Positions 17,774 through 25,224 of a DNA stretch of 64,000 nucleotides are shown one piece after another (position 1 is the first letter of the stretch; every line of letters begins with the position of its first letter). Made by a program: the position numbers and the translations under genes. Source of the DNA: Palaeococcus ferrophilus DSM 13482 (GTDB taxonomy: Archaea > Methanobacteriota_B > Thermococci > Thermococcales > Thermococcaceae); assembly GCF_000966265.1 (NCBI RefSeq), contig NZ_LANF01000013.1, positions 62,001-126,000 of the forward strand, read 5' to 3'. Under the pieces are notes generated by a model that ran no database searches, was not told where the DNA came from, and worked only from the letters and a program-made list of their open reading frames with translations.

Positions 17774-17950
17774 TTACAGGGAAATAACTGGACAACGTCC
17801 CTTTGACAATATCACAGAGGTTCCTATCCCCATTGCTCTTAACACATCTTCTGGCGTAACACACTCTATGATCCAACACTTATCCCAACAGTCTTCCCAC
17901 CCATCCGCGAAATCTTTATATATCCGGAAGGTTGCGTAATTACATGTCAT
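17774..17950 (-). CDS. Possible small Cys/Trp-rich protein
   Basis: A 58-codon frame from an ATG at 17950 contains DGWEDCWDKCWIIECV and ends GRCPVISL: six cysteines and three tryptophans, unusual for random sequence. It has no good ribosome site and lies antisense across the promoter of the RHH gene, so it may not be expressed. The family is not recognised; it could also be a relic. Confidence 0.25.
   Translation of the reverse strand: MTCNYATFRIYKDFADGWEDCWDKCWIIECVTPEDVLRAMGIGTSVILSKGRCPVISL
17907..17922 (+). promoter_or_regulatory. BRE/TATA promoter of the PAPS operon
   Basis: CGCGAAAT (BRE-like) runs directly into the TATA box TTTATATA at 17915-17922. Transcription should start about 25 bases downstream, close to 17945, leaving a short leader before the ATG at 17982. 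Confidence 0.65.
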
Positions 17951-17965
17951 TAAATATCATTAAAT
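17947..17965 (+). repeat. Tandem 9-base repeat, candidate RHH operator
   Basis: TCATTAAAT occurs at 17947-17955 and again at 17957-17965, ten bases apart, i.e. one helical turn. It lies at the expected transcription start, between the TATA box and the GGAGGTG ribosome site of a ribbon-helix-helix gene. RHH dimers commonly bind such tandem half-sites, so autoregulation is plausible. Confidence 0.45.
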
Positions 17966-17981
17966 TCCGGAGGTGTTTGAA

Positions 17982-18209
17982 ATGGCAGATGAGAAGAAGT
18001 ACACGACCGTTTCCATACCAAAGCCCCTCTACGACAAGATAAAGGCCAGGATAGAGGGCACAGGCTTCACCTCGGTTTCCGACTACGTGACCTACGTCCT
18101 CCGCGAGGTTCTTGCGAGCCTCGAAGAGGAGGAGAAGGAGGAAGTCTTCAGCGAGGAGGAGGAAGAGAAGGTCAAGGAGCGCCTCAGGGCCCTCGGTTAC
18201 CTCGACTGA
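17982..18209 (+). CDS. Ribbon-helix-helix transcription regulator
   Basis: A 75-residue protein: a short beta strand YTTVSIPKPLYDKI, then two helices around SVSDYVTYVLREVLASL, which is the RHH fold, then a very acidic tail (EEEEKEEVFSEEEEEK). The ATG at 17982 is used since the GTG at 17973 is part of the GGAGGTG ribosome site. It is the first gene of the sulfate-activation operon and 31 bases ahead of ATP sulfurylase, so it probably controls that operon or itself. Confidence 0.8.
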   Translation: MADEKKYTTVSIPKPLYDKIKARIEGTGFTSVSDYVTYVLREVLASLEEEEKEEVFSEEEEEKVKERLRALGYLD

Positions 18210-18240
18210 GCAATTCTCCCTTTTCCTTTGAGGTGATACC

Positions 18241-19380
18241 ATGGTTTCCAAACCCCACGGCGGCAAGCTTGTCAGGAGGATCGTCGCAGACAGAACCCGC
18301 GAGAGAATTCTGAGCGAGCAGAAAGAATACCCGCGCGTTGAGATAGACCACGGCCGTGCGATAGACCTTGAGAATATCGCCCACGGCGTTTACTCCCCGC
18401 TCAAGGGCTTCCTCACGAGCGACGACTTCGGGGGCGTCCTCGACCACATGCGCCTTAGCGACGACACCCCCTGGACCATCCCCATAGTCCTCGACGTCGA
18501 AAAGCCCAACTTCGATGAGGGGGACGCGATACTCCTCTACCACGACAGCCTTCCAATAGCCAGGATGCACGTCGAGGAGATATACACCTACGACAAGCGG
18601 GAGTTCGCCGTCAAGGTCTTCAAGACCGACGACCCCGCCCACCCCGGCGTCGCTAAAGTTATGAGCATGGGCAACCACCTCGTCGGCGGCGAGATAGAGC
18701 TCCTCAACGAGCTGCCGAATCCATTCGCGAAGTACACACTCAGGCCTGTCGAGACCAGGGTTCTCTTCAAGGAACTCGGCTGGAGGAGTGTAGTTGCCTT
18801 CCAGACCAGAAACGCCCCCCACGTCGGGCATGAATATGTGCAGAAGGCGGCACTCACCTTCGTCGACGGTCTCTTCATCAACCCGGTCCTCGGAAAGAAG
18901 AAGAAGGGCGACTACAAGGACGAGGTCATAATCAAGGCCTATGAAGCTCTCTTCAAGCACTACTATCCAAAGGACGCCGCGACCCTCGCTACCGTCCGCT
19001 ACGAGATGAGATACGCCGGTCCCAGGGAGGCCATCCACCACGCGATCATGAGGAAGAACATGGGCGCGACCCACTTCATAGTCGGAAGGGACCACGCCGG
19101 TGTCGGCGACTACTACGGGCCCTACGAGGCCTGGGAGACCTTCGAGAACTTCCCCGACCTCGGCATAACCCCGATGTTCATCAGGGAGGCCTTCTACTGC
19201 AGGAAGTGCGGTGGGATGGTTAACGCCAAAATATGCCCGCACGACAAAGAGTTCCACGTCCACATAAGCGGCACCAAACTCAGGAAGATGATAATGGCCG
19301 GAGAGCAGCCGCCCGAGTACATGATGAGGCCGGAGGTCTTCGAGGTCATAAGGAGCTTTGAGAACCCGTTTGTGGAATGA
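18241..19380 (+). CDS. sat: ATP sulfurylase (sulfate adenylyltransferase)
   Basis: Forms adenosine 5'-phosphosulfate (APS) from sulfate and ATP. FQTRNAPHVGHEYVQK near 195 carries the QxRN and HxGH nucleotide-binding motifs, and FIVGRDHAGVGDYYGPYE near 280 is the family active-site segment. YCRKCGGMVNAKICPHD is the zinc-binding site of archaeal and bacterial forms. At 379 residues it is the standard length. GAGGTGATACC precedes the ATG. With the APS kinase at 22410 it supplies PAPS. Confidence 0.95.
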   Translation: MVSKPHGGKLVRRIVADRTRERILSEQKEYPRVEIDHGRAIDLENIAHGVYSPLKGFLTSDDFGGVLDHMRLSDDTPWTIPIVLDVEKPNFDEGDAILLYHDSLPIARMHVEEIYTYDKREFAVKVFKTDDPAHPGVAKVMSMGNHLVGGEIELLNELPNPFAKYTLRPVETRVLFKELGWRSVVAFQTRNAPHVGHEYVQKAALTFVDGLFINPVLGKKKKGDYKDEVIIKAYEALFKHYYPKDAATLATVRYEMRYAGPREAIHHAIMRKNMGATHFIVGRDHAGVGDYYGPYEAWETFENFPDLGITPMFIREAFYCRKCGGMVNAKICPHDKEFHVHISGTKLRKMIMAGEQPPEYMMRPEVFEVIRSFENPFVE

Positions 19381-19419
19381 GGGTTTCTTTGTTTATTACC
19401 CTATTTGCCGGTGAAGAGA

Positions 19420-20478
19420 ATGGGGAACGCAGAAATCGGCATAGCGGATGTGGTTGAAAAGTTCAGTAGAAAGGTCAAAAGTGATGCCTTGAAGAAATTT
19501 ATAGACGAGAGATCACGATTACCTCAGGCGGGGGAGAATCCTATGCACCTCATAATCCACCACTGGGACACGGACGGGGTGACCTCAGCGGCCCTTCTGG
19601 TGAGGGCGCTTAACCTGGAGGGGTTCACCAACCTAACCGCCCCCATCGGCGAGTTCCGCTTCGACGAAAGGATATGGGGTGCGATTGAGAAAGCAGAGAG
19701 GCTCTACGTCCTCGACTTCAACGTTCCCCACGAGGTCGAGAGGGTCAAAGTACCGACGCTCTTCATCGACCACCACACCCAGCCGAAGATCAACAACCCG
19801 TTCGTGGAGCAGGTCAACCCCTCGCTGGACGGCGAATATTATCCCTCGAATTCTCTCGTCCTCTCGGAGCACTTCGGAATATGGAACGCCTGGAGTGCCC
19901 TTGGGGTCGTCGGTGACATCGGCGAGAAGGCCTTTGAGATTGAAGCCGTTGACAAACTCCTCCGGAAGGCAAACCTCTCGCGGGCGGAAGCCTTAAGGCT
20001 GGTTGAACTAATTGACTCCAACTACATCGCGATGGAGAGGGAAGCCGTTGAGGAAGCCGTTAGGGTTCTCCTCGAAAACGACGTTAGGGTTCTCCTCGAA
20101 AACGAGCCGTGGGTCAGGAAGGCAGAAGCCATAAGGGAAGCTATAGAGAGTGCCGTTTCGAGCGTTGAAGATAGGAACGGCTTCGCCTTCGTTGAATTCG
20201 AGAGCCCGTTCAACATAATATCCAAGGTCGCGAGAAAGCTTGTCTGGGAGAGTGGCTACCGCGGTGCCGTTGTCTTAAACAAGAACTTCCACGGGAAGGC
20301 CCAGGTCTACTTCCGCGTCTCACGTGAAGAGGCGGAAAGGATAGATATGGGCGAGGTCATAGCCCGCCTTAGGGAGGTGGGCACAAACACAGGCGGCAAG
20401 CGGGAGGTGCTGGGCTGCATATGCGAGAGGGATAAAATCGGAGACGTTCTCACAATCATCAACGAATACCTGAGGTGA
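19420..20478 (+). CDS. DHH-family phosphoesterase (NrnA/RecJ-like)
   Basis: A two-domain DHH/DHHA1 phosphoesterase of 352 residues. Metal-binding motifs are IIHHWDTDGVTSAALL near 46, LDFN near 97 and FIDHHTQP near 112; a glycine-rich GTNTGGKREVLGC at the C-terminus binds substrate. NrnA-type enzymes cleave nanoRNA and 3'-phosphoadenosine 5'-phosphate (pAp). Position between ATP sulfurylase and APS kinase favours a pAp-recycling role. The ATG at 19420 follows GGTGAAGAGA. A 24-base tandem duplication lies inside (20059-20106). Confidence 0.8.
   Translation: MGNAEIGIADVVEKFSRKVKSDALKKFIDERSRLPQAGENPMHLIIHHWDTDGVTSAALLVRALNLEGFTNLTAPIGEFRFDERIWGAIEKAERLYVLDFNVPHEVERVKVPTLFIDHHTQPKINNPFVEQVNPSLDGEYYPSNSLVLSEHFGIWNAWSALGVVGDIGEKAFEIEAVDKLLRKANLSRAEALRLVELIDSNYIAMEREAVEEAVRVLLENDVRVLLENEPWVRKAEAIREAIESAVSSVEDRNGFAFVEFESPFNIISKVARKLVWESGYRGAVVLNKNFHGKAQVYFRVSREEAERIDMGEVIARLREVGTNTGGKREVLGCICERDKIGDVLTIINEYLR
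20059..20106 (+). repeat. In-frame 24-base tandem duplication in the DHH gene
   Basis: Two copies of a 24-base unit (20059-20082, 20083-20106) differ only in the last base and encode VRVLLEND followed by VRVLLENE. It adds eight residues to a helix in the linker region without breaking the frame. Confidence 0.9.
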
Positions 20479-20483
20479 GAGTT

Positions 20484-21920
20484 ATGGAGTTTGAAAAGAA
20501 AGTTAGGGATGGGATGGACGAAACCAAGAAGGTCTTCGTCATAGGCCTCGATTCGGCCCCACCTGAACTCCTGTTCAACCGCTTCATCGACGACATGCCC
20601 AACGTCAAGAAACTCCTCGAGAAGTCCGTTCACGGCCCGATGCAGACCGGGATTCCGGCGATAACCATCCCGATGTGGATGGTGATGGTCACCGGAAAGA
20701 CGCCGGGCGAGCTCGGGCTCTACGGCTTCAGGCACAGGACTGGCTACTCCTATACGGACTACTGGATAGCCCACAGCAGGAAGGTGAAGGAGCCAACAGT
20801 GTGGGACTACCTCGGTGAGCGCGGGAAGGAGTCGATAATAGTCGGTGTTCCGCCGACCTACCCGCCGAAGCCGATACGGGGCCACCTCGTGGGCTGCTTC
20901 ATAACGCCCGATGCCAGCGTCGACTACACCTACCCCAAGGAGCTGAAGGGGGAGATAGAGCGCCTGGTCGGGGAGTACATCTTCGACGTCCCCTTCAGGA
21001 GAGAAGCCAAGGACGAGGTCAGGGACGGCATATGGGAGATGACGGAGAAGAGGTTCGAGGTGATAAGGTACCTCCTCCAGGAGAAGGAGTGGGACTACTT
21101 CCACTTCGTCGAGATAGGCTTGGATAGGCTCCACCACGCCTTCTGGCGTTACTTCGATGAAAACCACCACCTCTACCCGGGCAAGGGGAACAAGTACGAG
21201 AACGTCATCCCCGACTACTACAAGCTCCTCGACAGGGAGATAGGAAAAACGTTAGAGCTCATAGACCTCGACGAGACGGCCGTTTTCATAGTCTCCGACC
21301 ACGGCATAAAGGCGATGCACGGCAACTTCGCGGTCAACCAGTGGCTGGCCGAGGAGGGCCTCCTCAAGGTCAGGAACCCGGAGGTTCTCCACGACGGAAA
21401 GACCAAGCGCTTCGAGAGCCTCGACGTTGACTGGAAGGAAACCACCGCCTGGGGCTGGGGCGGCTACTACTCGCGCGTCTTTCTGAACGTCCTCGGAAGG
21501 GAGAAGGAAGGAAAGGTGCCGCTCTCGAAGTTCGACAAAGTAAAGGACGAGGTGGCGGAGCAGATAAAGGCAATCCGCGGGCCGAACGGCGAGAAGTGGG
21601 ACACGAAAGTCTTCTATCCCGAGGACATCTACCCGGTAGCGAAGGGAAGCAAGCCTGACATAATGGTTTACTTCGATAACCTCAACTGGCGCGCCGCTGG
21701 AACAGTCGGCCACCCGAGCAACTACCTGCCCGAGAACGACACGGGGCCCGACGATGCCAACCACTCCGAGTTCGGAGTGTTCTCGATGTACTTACCTGGC
21801 TTCGACGAGAGCAAGGCAACGCAGCTGACCATCTATGACTTCGCACCTACAGTACTGCGACTCTTCGGGATAGAGGAGCCTCTGAGGGAGATGCACGGGA
21901 GGAGCATCCTGCCCCGGTGA
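20484..21920 (+). CDS. Alkaline-phosphatase-superfamily phosphodiesterase
   Basis: A 478-residue type I phosphodiesterase/nucleotide pyrophosphatase-like enzyme. FVIGLDSAPPELLF supplies the first metal Asp, the TIPMW segment near 70 the probable Thr nucleophile, and VSDHGIKAMHGNFAVNQWL the second metal site; VGHPSNY and NHSEFG follow. No signal peptide is seen, so it is cytoplasmic. It starts 5 bases after the DHH stop with GGTGAGAGTT as ribosome site. Hydrolysis of nucleotide by-products of sulfate activation is a guess from context. Confidence 0.75.
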   Translation: MEFEKKVRDGMDETKKVFVIGLDSAPPELLFNRFIDDMPNVKKLLEKSVHGPMQTGIPAITIPMWMVMVTGKTPGELGLYGFRHRTGYSYTDYWIAHSRKVKEPTVWDYLGERGKESIIVGVPPTYPPKPIRGHLVGCFITPDASVDYTYPKELKGEIERLVGEYIFDVPFRREAKDEVRDGIWEMTEKRFEVIRYLLQEKEWDYFHFVEIGLDRLHHAFWRYFDENHHLYPGKGNKYENVIPDYYKLLDREIGKTLELIDLDETAVFIVSDHGIKAMHGNFAVNQWLAEEGLLKVRNPEVLHDGKTKRFESLDVDWKETTAWGWGGYYSRVFLNVLGREKEGKVPLSKFDKVKDEVAEQIKAIRGPNGEKWDTKVFYPEDIYPVAKGSKPDIMVYFDNLNWRAAGTVGHPSNYLPENDTGPDDANHSEFGVFSMYLPGFDESKATQLTIYDFAPTVLRLFGIEEPLREMHGRSILPR

Positions 21921-21925
21921 TGGCT

Positions 21926-22174
21926 TTGGCGATTAAATACATCCCCCACGCCCTGGAGAGGATGAGGGAAAGAGGGATAAGAAGAGAACTAATCGAAGAG
22001 GCCATTGAATCACCAGACAGTGTAACGGAAGGATATCTAGGAAGGAAAGTAGCTCAGAAGAGGTTAAACGGAAAAGTAATCCGCGTAATCTATGAGGAAG
22101 AGGATGAGGATGTGGTTGTCGTTACCGCGTATGTAACATCGAAGGTGAGAAAATATGGGGGTGTAAACAAATGA
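21926..22174 (+). CDS. DUF4258 protein, possible toxin
   Basis: An 82-residue basic protein, MAIKYIPHALERMRERGI onward, ending in a beta-rich VVVVTAYVTSK. The DUF4258 fold is RelE/BrnT-like, and such genes often pair with DUF2283 or RHH partners. The TTG at 21926 fits the GGTGATGG ribosome site; an ATG at 21920 is the alternative and would overlap the stop of the gene before. It overlaps the DUF2283 gene by 4 bases. Toxicity is inferred only. Confidence 0.65.
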   Translation: MAIKYIPHALERMRERGIRRELIEEAIESPDSVTEGYLGRKVAQKRLNGKVIRVIYEEEDEDVVVVTAYVTSKVRKYGGVNK

Positions 22175-22386
22175 GGATATCCTATGACCCCAAACACGAT
22201 GTCATGTACATAAAGTTCTCGGACGCAAAGATAGTTGAGACGGTAGAGGTCGAAGAGGGCCTATTGATTGACTACGGAGAGAACGGCGAGATAATCGGCA
22301 TAGAGATAATAAACGCATCCCTAAGGACTCATTCAAGCCCTCTTAGCGAGATAACAGTTAGGATCGAAGAAGTAGCATCTCACTGA
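22171..22386 (+). CDS. DUF2283 protein, partner of the DUF4258 gene
   Basis: A 71-residue protein with the DUF2283 pattern: ISYDPKHDVMYIKFSD, then VEVEEGLLIDYGENGEIIG and IEIINAS. It overlaps its upstream partner by 4 bases, as a coupled two-gene cassette inserted between the phosphodiesterase and APS kinase. Likely an antitoxin-like partner; function not established. Confidence 0.75.
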   Translation: MRISYDPKHDVMYIKFSDAKIVETVEVEEGLLIDYGENGEIIGIEIINASLRTHSSPLSEITVRIEEVASH

Positions 22387-22409
22387 GTCACTCACTGGAG
22401 GGAGCTGAA

Positions 22410-22955
22410 ATGACAGGACACAAAAACCTCGAAAAGGGATTCACAATCTGGCTCACCGGGCCCAGCGGGGCCGGAAAGACGACTCTGGCCGTTAAGCTTG
22501 CCAGAAAGCTCAGGGAGATGGGCTACCGAGTCGAGATACTCGACGGTGACACGATAAGGAAGACCCTCTACCCGGAGCTCGGCTTCTCTAAGGAAGCGAG
22601 GGAGATGCACAACAGGGTTGTAATCCACATGGCAAAGCTCCTCAGCAGGAACGGTGTCATAGCGATAGTCTCGCTGATCTCCCCCTACAAGGCAGTTAGA
22701 GAGTACGCCAGGAAGGAGATAGGCGACTTCATCGAGGTCTACGTCTACGCTCCCTTGGAGGTTAGAATACAGCGCGACCCCAAGGGGCTCTACGCGAAGG
22801 CCCTCAGGGGGGAGATAAAAGGATTGACGGGCTACGATGGGGTGTACGAAGAGCCCGAGAACCCCGAGGTAAAGGTGGACTCTTCAGAGATGACACCTGA
22901 GGAAGAGGTCGAGGCCGTGATTCAGAAGGCCCGCGAGATGGGATACCTACCGTGA
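22410..22955 (+). CDS. cysC: Adenylylsulfate (APS) kinase
   Basis: Phosphorylates APS to PAPS. The P-loop is WLTGPSGAGKTTLAVKL at 14-30, then LDGDTIRKTLYPELGFS and the lid region DPKGLYAKALRGEIKGLTG, all typical of CysC. 181 residues is normal. Thermococcales do not run dissimilatory sulfate reduction and no PAPS reductase is in view, so PAPS is probably used for sulfation. It follows the DUF2283 gene by 23 bases with GGAGGGAGC before the ATG. Confidence 0.93.
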   Translation: MTGHKNLEKGFTIWLTGPSGAGKTTLAVKLARKLREMGYRVEILDGDTIRKTLYPELGFSKEAREMHNRVVIHMAKLLSRNGVIAIVSLISPYKAVREYARKEIGDFIEVYVYAPLEVRIQRDPKGLYAKALRGEIKGLTGYDGVYEEPENPEVKVDSSEMTPEEEVEAVIQKAREMGYLP

Positions 22956-22986
22956 GGGATTTCCATGGATCCCGTTTTTATCTTTC

Positions 22987-23706
22987 TTGGATTTTTTAGT
23001 GGGCTTCCTCGTCGGCCTCACTGGTATCGGCGGAGGCGCTTTAATGACGCCCTCCCTCATATTCCTCGGCGTCGAGCCGCTGACAGCGGTCGGAACCGAC
23101 CTCCTCTACGCAACAGTAACGAGGGTCTTCGGCGTGTTCTTCCACCAGAGGAAGGCCAGGATACGGTACGACATAGCGCTGAGGCTCTTCGCGGGAAGCG
23201 TTCCGGCGGTGGTTCTTGGGGGAATAATCCTCCGCGAAATCGAGAGGGAAGTTCTCAACGATCACCTGACTTTACTGCTTGGAGTCATCCTCATCACGAG
23301 CGCAGTCCTGAGCCTCCTGAAAGGGGAGATCCACCTTCCAATTAAGCCAAAGTGGGCATACGTTTACCTCCTCGGCTTCGTGGTTGGCCTGACCGTCCAG
23401 TTCACCTCCGTCGGGGCGGGTGTGATAGTGAGTTTCACGCTGATGAACGTGGCCAGAATTGACCCGCGGGACGTCGTGGGGGTGACGATAGTCTATGGGC
23501 TGGCCCTCTCCGCCTTCAGCTTCCTGAACTACGCGAGCGTTGGGGGCGTGGACTACCGGCTGGCCCTCCTTCTAGTTAGTGGAACGCTTCCAGGAGTTTA
23601 TTTAGGCACACACGTTAGCTCTAGTATGGGTGGGGAGAAGCTGGAGAAAATTATCAATATGATAATCATGATTATCGGAGGGTTGTTGCTTGTTCAGACG
23701 TTATAG
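22987..23706 (+). CDS. TauE/SafE-family sulfite or sulfonate exporter
   Basis: An integral membrane protein with about eight hydrophobic segments. It opens FLVGFLVGLTGIGGGALMTP, the TauE hallmark, and repeats it in part near the middle (VGLTVQFTSVGAGVIV). As drawn it starts at a TTG lacking a ribosome site. The ATG at 22965 is one frame over; deleting one T from the T6 run at 22992-22997 would join MDPVFIFLGF to the TauE sequence and give a normal N-terminus. So either the start is TTG or the gene is frameshifted at its first codons. It ends the PAPS operon and may export sulfite. Confidence 0.75.
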   Translation: MDFLVGFLVGLTGIGGGALMTPSLIFLGVEPLTAVGTDLLYATVTRVFGVFFHQRKARIRYDIALRLFAGSVPAVVLGGIILREIEREVLNDHLTLLLGVILITSAVLSLLKGEIHLPIKPKWAYVYLLGFVVGLTVQFTSVGAGVIVSFTLMNVARIDPRDVVGVTIVYGLALSAFSFLNYASVGGVDYRLALLLVSGTLPGVYLGTHVSSSMGGEKLEKIINMIIMIIGGLLLVQTL

Positions 23707-23919
23707 AGTTCATAAGAAGGTTAAAATTATCTTGATAAAACAACGGAGAGGTGAAGCAGTAAATTCACCAACTAAGGTGCGATTTATCTCTCTAGTGTTC
23801 ACTCATTTAGCCAGTAAGGTTCACTAAAAATAGTTTGATGCGGCGGTTGAATTCCCACCAAACACATTTTATGCATTATTAACCCTCGCAAATGTCGGAT
23901 CAACACATCGGGAGTGTAA
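23707..23919. other. Non-coding stretch, nothing recognised
   Basis: AT-rich DNA after the TauE gene. No open frame, repeat or clear promoter was recognised here. The following 200 bases hold a gene relic, so this may be further decayed coding sequence. Confidence 0.4.
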
Positions 23920-24123
23920 GGAATATACCAGAAAAATTTTAGTTCTGAAGAAAGACTTATATTCATAAATGCGTGGGACGAATGGGGAGAAGAGGGTTAT
24001 TTAGGGCTAGATAGAAAGTTCGGATATGCCCACCTAATTCAGCACATGAAGCCTTTATTGGGGAATAGGCTATCGAATGCACAACGATTAGAAGGTAGGA
24101 TTAGTAGTTATAAGACATTTTAG
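23920..24123 (+). pseudogene. C-terminal relic of a WbsX-like (GH99-like) glycan gene
   Basis: An open frame without a start reads FSSEERLIFINAWDEWGEEG then YLGLDRKFGYAHLIQHM and ends at TAG 24121-24123. INAWxEWGE followed by the FGYAYL-type segment is the conserved C-terminal block of WbsX/glycosyltransferase-type GH99-like proteins found in O-antigen loci. A stop precedes it at 23917. The first roughly 300 codons of the gene are absent. Confidence 0.65.
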
Positions 24124-24152
24124 AGCAAAATCACAAATAAGGAAGGATGTGA

Positions 24153-25208
24153 ATGAAGATGCTTGCCCCTAAAGTCTCAATAATAATCCTAAATTGGAAC
24201 GGCTGGAGAGACACGATAGAGTGCCTAGAGTCATTGTACCGTATTGATTATCCTAACTATGATGTTATTGTCGTGGATAATGGGTCTACAGATGATTCTA
24301 CTCAAAAGATAAAGCAATATGCAGAAGGCAAAATACAAGTCAACTCAAAGTTCTTTGAATACACTCCAGGAAACAAACCAATCAAGGTATTCGAGATTAC
24401 TGAAGAGGAAGCCAAGCATGGGAAGTTTAATCGTTTACTCTACGAGAAATTTGATCCCGACAGGAGGATGATTTTAATAAAAAGTAAGAGAAATCAGGGA
24501 TTCACTGGGGGTAACAATATTGGTATAAAGTTTGCGCTGAGTATTCTGGCTTCTAAGTATGTTTTACTCCTGAATAATGATATTGTAGTTGATAGAAGTT
24601 TTTTAAAAGACTTAGTGAACTTAGCCAGAAAAGACAAGACGGTTGGAATAGTGGGTTCTCTGGTAAGATTTTACAACAGCCAGGAGGTACAATCAGCGGG
24701 CATCAAACTTAATTTGAAATCTGGTAGAATCTATCATCTAAAAACTTACAATGAACGTGAACAATCCCTTGATTGTGTTATGGGATGCTCTATGTTAATT
24801 TCGAAGGACGCACTTTTGGGATCAGGACTATTCGATAATGTGTTTTTTGCGTACACTGAAGAAATAGATCTATGTCTCAGAGTTAAATCTAACGGATATT
24901 TAATTAATTTATCTCCTACTTCTGTGGTTTTTCACAAACACAGAGGGAGTACAGGATACAAGATAAATGGATTTATATTATTTCACAGATCTAGGAATTA
25001 CCTGCTCATGATATATAAATTGTTTAGAAGTAAATGGGTACTCTTAACTACCCCCTATTTACTTAATATAATTGGCGAGGCAATACTATGGTCATTCACT
25101 CAGAAAGACATTTCATTATTGATTTCAACCATAAATGGGATTAGTAGTGCATTAAAGTTAATTATTAAGGGATATCCCAATGAAATGGGCGACTTTTATA
25201 AGAGTTAA
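24153..25208 (+). CDS. Family 2 glycosyltransferase (paralogue of 114-1145)
   Basis: GT-A transferase of 351 residues with VSIIILNWNGW, VVDNGSTDD, LLNNDIVVD near 140 and EEIDLCLR near 247, plus a C-terminal hydrophobic region. Residues 6 to about 145 match the gene at the left edge of the window almost position for position; beyond that the two differ, so the donor-binding half is shared and the acceptor half is not. It is plus strand while the other is minus. GC content is lower than in the PAPS operon next door. Confidence 0.88.
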   Translation: MKMLAPKVSIIILNWNGWRDTIECLESLYRIDYPNYDVIVVDNGSTDDSTQKIKQYAEGKIQVNSKFFEYTPGNKPIKVFEITEEEAKHGKFNRLLYEKFDPDRRMILIKSKRNQGFTGGNNIGIKFALSILASKYVLLLNNDIVVDRSFLKDLVNLARKDKTVGIVGSLVRFYNSQEVQSAGIKLNLKSGRIYHLKTYNEREQSLDCVMGCSMLISKDALLGSGLFDNVFFAYTEEIDLCLRVKSNGYLINLSPTSVVFHKHRGSTGYKINGFILFHRSRNYLLMIYKLFRSKWVLLTTPYLLNIIGEAILWSFTQKDISLLISTINGISSALKLIIKGYPNEMGDFYKS

Positions 25209-25224
25209 GAGATATAACGTTCTT

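Noticed and set aside
18184-19263. 359-residue minus-strand frame opposite ATP sulfurylase
   Set aside because: A shadow created by GC-rich codon bias; no start signal, no motif, and the plus-strand gene is certain. The same applies to other long opposite-strand frames over the 20-22, 31-32 and 34-40 kb genes.
22965-23345. 126-residue plus-strand protein in the TauE region
   Set aside because: After the first dozen codons it is an out-of-frame shadow of the TauE gene, rich in Arg, Pro and Ser.
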